DNA from: Ianthella basta
Taxonomy: Eukaryota; Porifera; Demospongiae; Verongiida; Ianthellidae
NCBI GenBank assembly: GCA_964019415.1
Contig: OZ025889.1
Span: 1,936,501 to 2,000,500 of the forward strand
DNA: 64,000 nt
Direction of reading: 5' to 3'
This document shows positions 13,301 through 25,300 of this stretch, in pieces; the stretch's first letter is position 1; every line of letters begins with the position of its first letter. The position numbers and the translations under genes are program-made. Under the pieces are notes generated by a model that saw only the letters and a list, made by a program, of their open reading frames with translations, made no database searches and was not told the DNA's origin.

Positions 13301-16300
13301 TTTTCCCTTAATTCCTTGCCTACATCTCTTCCGGGTTGTGTCTTCCGTTAGACTTGACATTGTAAGTATTGCTGTTCACTGATTACAGAGTTTAGTTGCA
13401 GAAGTTGAGGTGGACCTGCGGACTGTTGGCCACAGCTACCCTCTATTTCAGAACTCCTCATCAAGCTTACGGAATGGCTAGCACAGACAAAGACTAGTTG
13501 TGAGGTGCGTAAAACAGTGCCAGGGAATTAGTGGAAGGCTGAGGATCTTGACTTACCTACACAGGTATCATTTACAACTTCCAACATGAATCCTGCTTCA
13601 CAAGAACATTTGTATCCTCCAGGAGTGTTGGTACAGATCTGGTCACATCCACCGTTGTCAGTGCTATTACACTCATTAATATCTATGCAAGTACAAGGAT
13701 ACATAGTAAATATGGCAGAATGTTACTTAGTGATGGTTCCCATAATTTGCACACCTGTTGTACACACATACATCAAGGAACCCATGTACACAATATGCAT
13801 GTGTAAGGTGATATTAAAATTCAATTGCAATGAGTAGTGCAGGAATACCACTAAACTATATACTTGCAGGTCCATCTCCAATTTGCCCCTTCATACACAT
13901 ATAAAATTAGTACAATGTCATGTTATATTTGATAGAGATATCAGCATGGTGTAATGCAGCTCCAACGTACTTGCACTGAGTTCAACTAGTTACTTGCTGA
14001 GAGTGTATTCCAGTATACCATATGGCCCTTTAGCCAACATACAGCTCTGTCATTTTAGTAAGTAGTCATGTTTGACATCTCCTATCATTGCCTGATGCTC
14101 ATTGATGCTTGGCAACATTGCTAACTGGTAAACGCAACACCACTATCATTGATCAGTTCCTCCTTACAATAGCATACCAGTTTGTATGCCATATGCCAAG
14201 GTGGGTATATTTCTATTCTCACGGCAGATATACGATGCCTATGTAAGTTAATGGCCTCGATTTATGGCTGATGATGTCCCACGCAATCTATACATTCTTA
14301 GCCAAAACAGAAACTTAGGCCCCAGTTTAACCGGACCTATTTCTCCACAATTGCACTATATACCAGCAGAGAATAGGGACTGGACACAAGTCTAGGTTCC
14401 TCTGACCAACACATCATAAATGTTATAAATACTTCTAACATAAAGCAATACATATAATCTAAGCACATACAATACAGCATATTGCCAGCATTGTCCTCAC
14501 CATCACATGCATGTCCATCCCCATTGAGTGTATAGCCAGCATCACAGAAGCAGAAGTATCCTGGTTCAGTATTGGTGCAGTTCTGATGACATCCACTGAT
14601 ATCTTCAGCACATTCATCAATGTCTATAGAAAGAGCAACTCACAAAACTGCATAGAGACTATATACCACCAACGAATGAAGCACTGTCTGAAAGCATAAC
14701 AGGTATACATGCACAGTGACACTATGGATCTGATCTGAAGCATGGGTCTATCTTAAACATCATTGTAGATAAATCTTATTATAGAGATGTACCTGTTTCA
14801 CAGTTTTGTCCACTCCACCCTGTGGAGCAGATACAAGTCTCTGGTAGCACACACTCTCCACCATTCAGACACCCTCCAGTGCAGATTGCTGAAAGGAATG
14901 GTACCATGCAGACAGACAACTCAAAAGCAATCCAGCTGGCACATCCCCAGTAAGTTGAAATTAAACTACAGGACTAGATAAGAGTTCGTTACAATATCAT
15001 ACAGCTGCCACTCTTTTGCTCCCTGAATAAGCCCTTCCTCGCACCAGCATTGGATGAATACATATAATGGATTACCATGGATATGGCCAGAAATTCTGGC
15101 GGGGTCCTGAAACTATTACGGCGTTTGGCGGAGTTTATCTTGCCGGTTTTGCAAGCATTATGCCATAATGATATTCATAGCAAAAATGGCTGATCCAGGA
15201 CGGGCGCAGCTAAGTTTCAAATGCATTATGATGATGAGAGATGTGTCTGATGAGTACACAAGCTGCGGTTCAATCATTCTGGAGTATTTTCGGTTTAATC
15301 CTGTGTCCCAACAATGAATTCTTCAACGTACGAACCATTGTGGTAGAGCTGCTGACGCTTGCCTGCTGCCTGTGAATTGGCGCACAGTAGTACAACTCCG
15401 AGGCAGAGACAGAGAATAGGCTGCCGAAATCTTCCTGAGTAAGTAACCGAAAGTGATATCAATGTTAGTTTTCATAGTGACCACATACACTAAGCCATTC
15501 GGATTGTCTTCCTCCCTCTGACAAGCTGAGACAGCTCTTCTCCCACCTCAGGTGTCTGAAACCGTTTGGAAACATGGCATCCTCGTGCACAGTTGTTGAT
15601 TGTAAACTCCAACGATTAGCCTATAGGACTGGTGTATCAAGCTACAAACCAGGAAACTATGATTACACCATATATAACGAGGCTAATTTTGGTGGAAGAA
15701 ATATTGGTGGATTGCTCTCATAGCTGCCAATCCTCCAAATTATATTCCCACCAAAATTTCCGACCATACATTATTTGTAAATTCAGCTAGCTATATAGCC
15801 AGTGAAACCTATGTGCATAGTCAAGTTTTAGTCCTATTGCATCATTCTATATGTATCAGTTATAACACCTCCTTGAGGGATGTCGCTGATTTATAAGCAC
15901 GAGGCCCGAGGGCGCGAAGCGCCCGAGTGGGGAGTGCATATAAATCAGTGACATCCCGAAAAGGAGGTGTTATAAGTGATTTATTTGCCGAACAAAGGGA
16001 AGCGTGGGTGAATATTAATTGGTTTCTTGCCAAATAAGGAAAGCATTAGGGGAGCGCGGGCGAATCTAATGCATTTTTATTCATTACGAGAGCTAGCTAG
16101 CGAGGAGCCAAGCGAGTCAGGCAGAAACGTCGGTACGCTGCACCTCCGGAAACCTATTCCTCTACGGAGGAGACGTCTTGCCGCGCTCCTGCAACGTGAT
16201 CGAAGGCGCCAACAAGACTTGAATCGTGGTCGGCGGAAGGTGCGCCCGACGGCATTGCAGGCGGAGGGAGCCGAGCTGGCTCACAGGGATCTGACGATGG

Positions 16301-19300
16301 GACAGCACGATGGATCGGTGATCAGCTGCGTTGGAACTGACCGTGATCTGAGACTCTATGTTCGTTCGGTAGCTAGCTAGCTGGCTACGTACTTAAGATG
16401 TCTTTCTGACAGGGTCCTCTCGTGCGGAAGAATCGGCCACCATCGACGCACAAATTTTGTCGAATAGACAGCTGTAGTACGGTAGAACGGCAGTAATCAG
16501 TTTGCTCAGTGGTTCCAATAGGATGAAGCTTAAGCTTTTTGCACCCTTTTCCATGACTGAAACTACATATACAGTGGCACCATAGATATTCAAAACCCAA
16601 CCATATTAATGGTTGGGTAGTGTAGAGCTACTGTATATCTCATTGAACTGTTCTTGTATTTTGATCTGAATGCAAGCACTTGCATGTGAAGTGTTGTTGC
16701 TATTGATTGAATGACACTGAACCCGATTAGATATTTTCGTGAACTCGATTAGATATTCTTGCTCTCCAATAAGATATAATCGCTCTCCTATAAGATATAA
16801 TCGCTCTCCAATAAGATGTAATCGCTGTCTGATAACAAATTGTCACCTTTCACTGCAAGTAGCACTTTTATAGTCACTCAATAAACATAGCAACCACCTA
16901 GCAACGGCAAATAAGGAGATATAGCATTCTCTGCGCATATAAGTCAACACTGTAGAGATTTGTCACATCAAAGCAAAATGTCAATAGTTGCCAACATAAT
17001 ATCTCCTCATTTATGCACTAACATTTATATACATACATGAGAAACAAGCAGGTAAAATTTTGCATAGCAACATAAACAGTACATCCACCCATTGTATGTG
17101 CATGCATGTAACCATCATGCACCTCTAGCTCTACTGCATATGCTCAGGCATTCTCCACAGAATAATTCATTAGTCTTCAACTGATTCAACTAGTAATAAT
17201 CTTATGCTCACCATGGCACTTTCCAGGTTCCCTGAGTTCATATCCAGGATCACACTGACATATGCGGCTGCCAGGGGTGTTGGTGCAGTTATGGTCACAG
17301 CCTCCATTGTTATCAGCGCACTCATCAATGTCTGTAGTTTAGGAGGAGGCCATGGAGAACCAATTCAAAATAACTGTGAATAAAGATCCGGTTGCTCCAT
17401 GTACACAACAAGTATATACATACATCATAGAGTGCAGTACTCTGTATCTATGCATCTACATCTGCATGTATATAAGCACATGCACTGTACTACGTACTTG
17501 CATATAATAATACATGAACTGTATGTATGTATCTTTCCAGCTTACCATCACAAGTGAGTGCAGCATCATTCTGTATGAAGCCTGGTCTGCAGTTGCAGCG
17601 TCTTCTATCTTGGTGCAAGTCAGCATACTGTCTGCAGTAACAGCTGAAGGAGCCTGGGCTGTTGCTGCAGTGGTCTGAACAGCCACCATTGTTAGAGGCG
17701 CACTCATTCACATCTGCAAGTAGACAGGTACATGCTCCACTATACATGTGACAGTATGCATTAAGAAAAATATTGCAACAATGCGTACATCTTGACATTT
17801 ATGAAGGTGGCAGAAATTAAAGCACAGTGATAACAGTCTATTATGTTCACAGAAATATAATAATAATTATGGTCTACCAGCCAATTGCAACTGTCCCTAT
17901 ACTGCCTACACATCACAAATAACGTAGTGATATGCACACATCAATTACTTATGGATCTGATCTAAGCTGATACTGCTAACCCACATAGTATGTAATTCTG
18001 TTCTTCTAATAATTGCATATGTAACAGTGGAACTAGAACTGTTTACGTACTATTCTATATTTAGACAATTATTACATCATCTTATGTAGTGTTATGTATG
18101 TACTCAGGCGGTAGGGTAAAAGTTGCTATCTCACCTGATGATGGATGTCTGCCAATGGCACGGGATTAAGAAGCTCAAAACAACATTATACCACCCACAG
18201 TGTGATGGGTTGGTAGAAAGATTCAACAGAACTCTAAAGAGTATGCTCAGGAAGCATGCGGCCGACTTCGGAGTCCAGTGGGATCGGTACCTCCCTGGGG
18301 TACTGTGGGCGTACCGCAATACGCCCCATGACTCGGCTGGTGAAAAGCCCTCCTTTCTCTTGTATGGAGTCGATTGCCGCTATCCAACGGAAGCTGCTCT
18401 GTTACCCCCGACTCCAATCAAGCCAGTTGCAGTGGAAGACTACCGAGAAGAGCTTGTGCTGATGCTTGGACAAGCCCGTAAACAGGCTGTTGTTGCCATC
18501 CAGAAGGCACAGAAGCGGTACAAGAAGAGTTATGATCAGTGTGCGAAGGATCCCACCTTGCAAGTTGGGGATTGGGTCCTAGTGAAATTTCCTCAGGAGG
18601 AATCTGGCCGCCTAAGAAAGCTGTCTAGGCCCTGGCATGGACCGTACCGCATCACATCTGTGGATTTACCAGATGTCACAGTGACCAAGGTTTATCATCC
18701 CGAAGATGGCTCACTGCAAGTCCATTTAGCACGTGTTCAGCCATGCCCACACACTTTCCCTCGTGGACTCTATTGGTACTGAGGAAGTCAGTATTCCCTG
18801 GAAAGGTACCTCAGTGGGTTCAATCTCTGTTGGACGACTCAGATGAAGCTGCCCCTCGATATAACCTACGCAAGCGTCAACCACCTAGAGTCCGTTAAGC
18901 TCAGGTCGAGCTCTCTCAAAGGGGGAGGTGATGTAACAGTGGAACTAGAACTGTTTATGTACTATTCTATATTTAGACGATTATTACATCATCTTATGTA
19001 GTGTTATGTATGTACTCACATGGTAGGGTAAAAAGAGCGGTTTTCATGGTCATTGATCGAATCATTGCTCCCTGAAAGCGAGTTCATTGTTGATTGCATG
19101 CTCTCGTAGCCTTGCAATTGCTGTTCGACATTGGTGCTAGCAACGTTACACATACATTCTAAATGTATATTATAATAGTAGAGTTGCTATCTTAGTATTA
19201 TAGTGGGGGATATTTGTGTATGAGGGTATATATAGATGATGAGATGATTGTTTTGATGTAAGGCAGGGAGTGAGGCAGGGTGCATGGCCACATGTTGCTG

Positions 19301-22300
19301 TGGGTATTTAACATCTATTTATGGTGGTCAGGGAAACACAAACTAATTAACAGGGAGGAGTGGCCTTGAATACATGTAAGGTTCAGGTATTGCTCGTGTA
19401 TAAGCTGAACAAGTCAGTTTTCCATTGAAACTATATATGTCCAGTCAAATAGAAGACTTGGAATAAATGTAGGCAAGGAAGGGAATTAAATTGACCACAT
19501 CCTGGCTGGCTTGAGCTGCTGAAACCCCACGATAGGGTATAAGTTGTCCAAGGTTCAATGCAGGCTGGTGCCAATTTTCCCTTAATTCCTTGCCTACATC
19601 TCTTCCGAGTTGTGTCTTCCATTAGACTTGACATTGTAAGTATTGCTGTTCAGTGATTACAGCTAGAGTTTAGTTGCAGAAATTGAGGCAGACCTCAAAC
19701 ACAGCATCACAGCACTCCAAGAAGCAGCAAGAGACCACAAGTCAAGAATCAATTAACTGGGGAAAGACAACCACCATGGTGGTTCCATAATGGTATAAGT
19801 GGTTCAACAAGCAGCTTTGGGATTGAGCATGGAGAATGGTGGTGCTTTGTAAACCAGTGTAACGTGGTCTAATTTACCAGAGGCAATGATCAATGTCATC
19901 TAATAAAGATTACTAAACAGGCAAAGGTGTGCCCGGAGAGGGAGCTTCTCAGCTGGTTCAGTCCTGTTGGCCACAGCTACCCTCTACTTTAGAACTCCTC
20001 ATCAAGCTTAGGGAATGGCTAGCACAGACAAAGACTAGTTGTGAGGTGTGTAAAACAGTGCCAGGGAATTAGTGGAATGCTGAGGATCTTGACTTACCTA
20101 CACAGGTATTATTTACAACTTCCAACATGAATCCTGCTTCACAAGAACATTTGTATCCTCCAGGAGTGTTGGTACAGATCTGGTCACATCCACCGTTGTC
20201 AGTGCCATTACACTCATTAGTATCTATGCAAGTACAAAGATACAAAGTATAGTAAATATGGCAGAATGTTACTTCAAGATTGTTCCCATAATTTGCACAC
20301 CTGTTATACGCACATGCATCAAGGAGCCCATGTACACAATATGCATGTGTAAGGTGATATTAAAATTCAATTGCAATGAGTAGTGCGGGAATACCACTAA
20401 ACTATATACTTGCAGGTCCATCTCCAATTTGCCCCTTCATGCACATATAAAATTAAATTAGTACATGTTATATTTGATAGAGACGTCAGAATGGTGGAAT
20501 GCAGCTCCAACACACTTGCTCTGAGTTCACCTAGTTACTTGCTGAGGGTGTATTCCAGTACACCATATGGCCCTTTAGCCAACATACACCTCTGTCATTT
20601 TAGTAAGTAGTCAAGTTTGACATCTCCTATCATTGCCCGATGCTCATTGTTGCTTGGCAACATTGCTATCTGGTAAACGCAACACCACTATCATTGATCA
20701 GTTCCTCCTTACAATAGCATACCTGTTTGTATGCCATTCAAGGTGGGTATATTTCTATTCTCACGGCAGATATACGGAGAATATGTAAGTTAATGACCTT
20801 GATTTATAGCTGATGATGTCCCACGCAATCTATACATTCTTAGCCAAAACAGAAACTTAGGCCCCAGTTTAACCGGACCTATTTCTCCACAATTGCACTA
20901 TATACCAGCAGAGAATAGGGGCTGGACACAAGTCCAGGTTCCTCTGACCGACACATCATAAATGTTATAAATACGTCTAACATAAAGCAATACATGTAAT
21001 CTAAGCACATACAATACAGGATTATGTCAGCATTGCCCTCACCATCACATGCATGTTCATCCTCATTGAGTGTATAGCCAGCATCACAGGAGCAGAAGTA
21101 TCCTGGTACAGTATTGGTGCAGTTCTGATGACATCCACTGATATCTTCAGCACATTCATCAATGTCTATAGAAAGAGCAACTCACAAAGCTGCATAGAGA
21201 CTATATACCACCAACGAATGAAGCACTGTCTGAAAGCATAACAGGTATGCATGCACAGTGACACTATGGATGTAGATCTGATCTGAAGCATAGGTCTATC
21301 TTAAACATCATTGTAGATAAATCGTATTATAGATATGTACCTGTTTCACAGTTTTGCCCGGTCCATCCTGTGGAGCAGTTACAAGTCTCTGGTAGCACAC
21401 ACTCTCCACCATTCAGACACCCTCCAGTGCAGATCGCTGAAAGGAATGGTACCATGCAGACAGACAACTCAAAAGCAATCCAGCTGGCACATCCCCAGTA
21501 AGTTGAAACTACAGGACTAGATAAGAGTTCGTTACAATATCATACGGCTGCCACTCTTTTGCTCCCTGAATAAGCCCTTCCTCGCACCAGCATTGGATGA
21601 AGACATATAATGGATTACCATGTATATGGCCAGAAATTGTGGCAGGGTCCTGAAACTATTATGGTATTTGGCAGAGTTTATATTGGCAGTTGTGCAAGCA
21701 TTATGCCATAATGATATTCATAGCAAAAGATGGCTAATCCAGGACGGGCGCAGCTAAGTTGCAAATGCATTATGATGATGAGAGATGTGTCTGATGAGTA
21801 CACAAGCTGCTGCTCAATCATTCTGGAGTATTTTCGGTTTAATCCTGTGTCCCAACAATGAATTCTTCAACGTATGAGCCATTGTGGTAGAGCTGCTGAC
21901 GCTTGCCTGCTGCCTGTGAATTTGCACACATTCATACCGCTCCGAGGCAGAGACAGAGAATAGGCTGCCAAAATCTTCCTGAGTAAGTAACCAAAAGTGA
22001 TGTCAATGTTAGTTTTCACAGTGACCACATACACTACGCCGTTCGGATTGTGTTCCTCACTCTGATAAGCTGAGACAGCTCTTCTCCCACCTCAGGTGTC
22101 TGAAACCGTTTGGAAAGATGGTATTCTCCTGCACAGTTGTTGACTGTGAACTCCAACGATTAGCCTATAGGACTGGTGTATCAAGCTACAAACCAGGAAA
22201 CTATGATATATAGCGAGGCAAATTTATTCATACCGCTCCGAGGCAGAGACAGAGAATAGGCTGCCAAAATCTTCCTGAGTAAGTAACCAAAAGTGATGTC

Positions 22301-25300
22301 AATGTTAGTTTTCACAGTGACCACATACACTACGCCGTTCGGATTGTGTTCCTCACTCTGATAAGCGGAGACAGCTCTTCTCCCACCTCAGGTGTCTGAA
22401 ACCGTTTGGATAGATGGTATCCTCGTGCACAGTTGTTGACTGTGAACTCCAACGATTAGCCTATAGGACTGGTGTATCAAGCTACAAACCAGGAAACTAT
22501 GATATATAACGAGGCAAATTTTGGTGGAAGAAATATTGGTGGAAGAAATATTGGCAGATTGCTCTCATAGCTGCCAATCCTCCAAAATATATTCCCATGC
22601 ACCAAAATTTCCGACCATACATTATTTGTAAATTCAGCTAGCCAATGAAACCTGTGTGCATAGTCAAGTTTTAGCCATATTGCATCATTCTATATGGAGA
22701 TCTAGCATTCTCTGCGCATATAAGTCAACACTGTAGAAATTTGTCACATCAATTTAAGCAAAAAAAGTCAATAGTTGCCAACATAACATCTCTTCATTTA
22801 TGCACTAACATTTACATGCATACATGAGAAACAAGTAGGTAAATTTTGCATAGCAACATAAACAGTACATCCACCCATTGTATGTGCATGCATGTAGCCA
22901 TCATGCACCTCTAGCTCTAGATCTACTGCATATGCTCAGGCATTCTCCACAGAATAATTCATTAGTCTTCAACTGATTCAACTAGTAATAATCTTATGCT
23001 CACCATGGCACTTTCCAGGTTCCCTGAGTTCATATCCAGGATCACACTGGCATATGTGGCTGCCAGGTGTGTTGGTGCAGTTATGGTCACAGCCTCCATT
23101 GTTATCAGCGCACTCATCAATGTCTGTAGTTTAGGAGGAGGCCATGGAGAACCATTTCAAAATAACTGTGAATAGAGATCCGGTTGCTCCATGTACACAA
23201 CAAGTATATACATACATCATAGAGTGCAGTACTCTGTATCTATGCATCTACATCTGCGTGTATATAAGCACATGCACTGTACTACGTACTTGCATATAAT
23301 AATACATGAACTGTATGTATGATTCTTTCCTGCTTACCATCACAAGTGAGTGCAGCATCATTCTGTGTGAAGCCTGGTCTGCAGTTGCAGTGTCTTCTAT
23401 CTTGGTGCAAATCAGCATACTGTCTGCAGTAACAGCTGAAGGAGCCTGGGCTGTTGCTGCAGTAGTCAAAACAGCCTCCATTGTTTGAGGCGCACTCATT
23501 CACATCTACAAGTAGAAAGGTACATGCTCCACTATACATGTGACAGTATGCATTAAGAAAAATATCGTAACAATGGGTACATCTTGACATTTATGAAGGT
23601 GGTAGAAATCACAGTGATAACATTCTATTATGTTGGCGGAAATATAATAATTATGGGAATTGCAAATGTCATTATACTGCCTACACATCACAAATAATGT
23701 AGTGACGTGCCCACATCAATTACTTATGGATCTGATCTAAGCTGATACTGCTAACCCATATAGTATATAATTCTGTTCTTCTAACTAGAAATAATATAAA
23801 ATTCTACAAAATTGTAAGGATGTAGGGATGGCATAAAAGGACAGAAACAATTAAAAGCTGTTACACAGTGGAGCATTAACCATGGTCCCTACATGCAAGA
23901 ATGTCACACCTTATAGTCCTAAATCCTTGAATGTAGGGATGATGGTTAATGCTCCACTGTGTAACCAGTTCGTTTCTCGGCTCTGGTTCATAGCCGGATT
24001 GTTGCTTTACCCTGTTTCTTGACAAAACAAGTAAGCTTGGCAACCTGTACGTCGTAAGCTGTTGCGTATTTTAATAAACAGCTGCAGTTCTCTGCTATAA
24101 AATTCCTATAAAATTCCCAGTGCGAACGATGCGCCTTAGTTAGAGCCCAGCTAGACAAAATAGAAGTCGTGGTGCGAAAGTACAGCTGGGGTGTCTACGA
24201 GGTGTAGAGCTTGCAAAAGATGCCCGTTTCCATGGTAACAAGATCTATATGTGTATGTAAAGTGATATGTAATTCTACATACAAAATATATCTATAATGA
24301 TGTTTATTAGCTGACAGCTACACCATAAACTGCTCTTTTCATACCAACTAGTAAACATAGTAATAATTATTTTCCACCACAAAGATGGAAACATATCAAA
24401 TGCAGCAAACACTATAATTATATTGGTGAACTATGGCTCAGGTACTATAGCAATGAGTCATTTGCCAGCTTTCTAATAATAACTGTTATCTCAGTTACTT
24501 TAGACAGCCACTCATGCAAGGAAGTATATACTATAATTAGAAATACAAAATTACCAATGGCCAAAAGCATTCCGTCTTGCCAACATGTTTGCCATACCTA
24601 TTTCACATGTTTCTGATGTCCAGCCACTGTTGCAGGAACAACTTCTTTGCTCCTTTGTATCTGAATAATCAACAATACAAGTGCCATGGCCACACCCATC
24701 ATCTTTACACAGATTCCGATTTCTACAACGACCATACTCTGTTGTACAGAAAACTATGCAGAAAAGAAGGAGATAAATACAGTGCAAGTTACAATATACA
24801 CCACTAAATAAATCTAAAGTATAAGAATAAATAAGTAGGAGATATAACTGCAGCTCATACTATGCAACAGGTGCTATACCGTGCTTAAATTTTGGAAGAC
24901 AAAATTTTCACAAATGTCCAATTTTCATTTTGTTCGTGGTTTTTTCTTTTGCTGATGCTAGGTACCATACCGTATTTATGTAATCATATACGTTATTTAC
25001 CCATATTAATACAGAAGAAAAAGCTGGACATGCGGATTCCCTTTTGCAGGTTCTTCTTCTTCATTTGTCGAATATATATTTCACACTACTGTGCACTGCA
25101 GTTCTGCTCCATAGACTTTACCAAGGAAGAATGCGCAACCTTCTCCAGCTAGCCCTTGAGCACATTGCATTTCCAGCCTAACAGTATACACTTTAGAAGC
25201 TACATCATACAAACAAAACAATATACTGGACCCTTATTACTGGGGAACCAACATACATACCTGATAACCAATGAAGCAACATCCATATTTAATCTACATC

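Larger units (their letters stand above)
8690..13420 (-). repeat. EGF cassette copy 1 (exons a-e, tandem unit)
   Basis: This is a genomic unit with five phase-1 EGF exons: a 12175-12008 ([12 protein letters not shown]), b 11794-11675 ([12 protein letters not shown]), c 10404-10309 ([13 protein letters not shown]), d 10139-10017 ([12 protein letters not shown]) and e 9109-8984 ([13 protein letters not shown]). Exons a, b, d and e have the D-x-[DN]-E-C start of calcium-binding EGFs; c is a plain EGF. Introns are nearly identical to those of copies 2 and 3, so duplication is recent and includes non-coding DNA. Exon a is long (56 aa) and has 8 Cys rather than 6. A gypsy LTR remnant (12481-12886) lies at the upstream end. 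Confidence 0.9.
13430..19720 (-). repeat. EGF cassette copy 2 (exons a-e, tandem unit)
   Basis: Exons are a 17713-17546, b 17331-17212, c 14888-14793, d 14623-14501 and e 13682-13557, with the same lengths as copy 1 (168, 120, 96, 123 and 126 bp). It is longer than copy 1 because of a 1.06-kb palindrome-ended insertion in intron b-c (about 15857-16913) and a gypsy fragment upstream of exon a (18020-19150). Confidence 0.9.

Noticed and set aside
16027-16380. Arg-rich 117-aa frame as a host gene
   Set aside because: It lies wholly inside an insertion absent from the two sister cassette copies, so any coding role would belong to the element.
8822-23500. Several independent small EGF genes instead of one large gene
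   Set aside because: All exons are phase 1-1 on the same strand with matching donors and acceptors, no internal start or stop exons are seen, and one signal peptide and one TM exon bracket the whole array.
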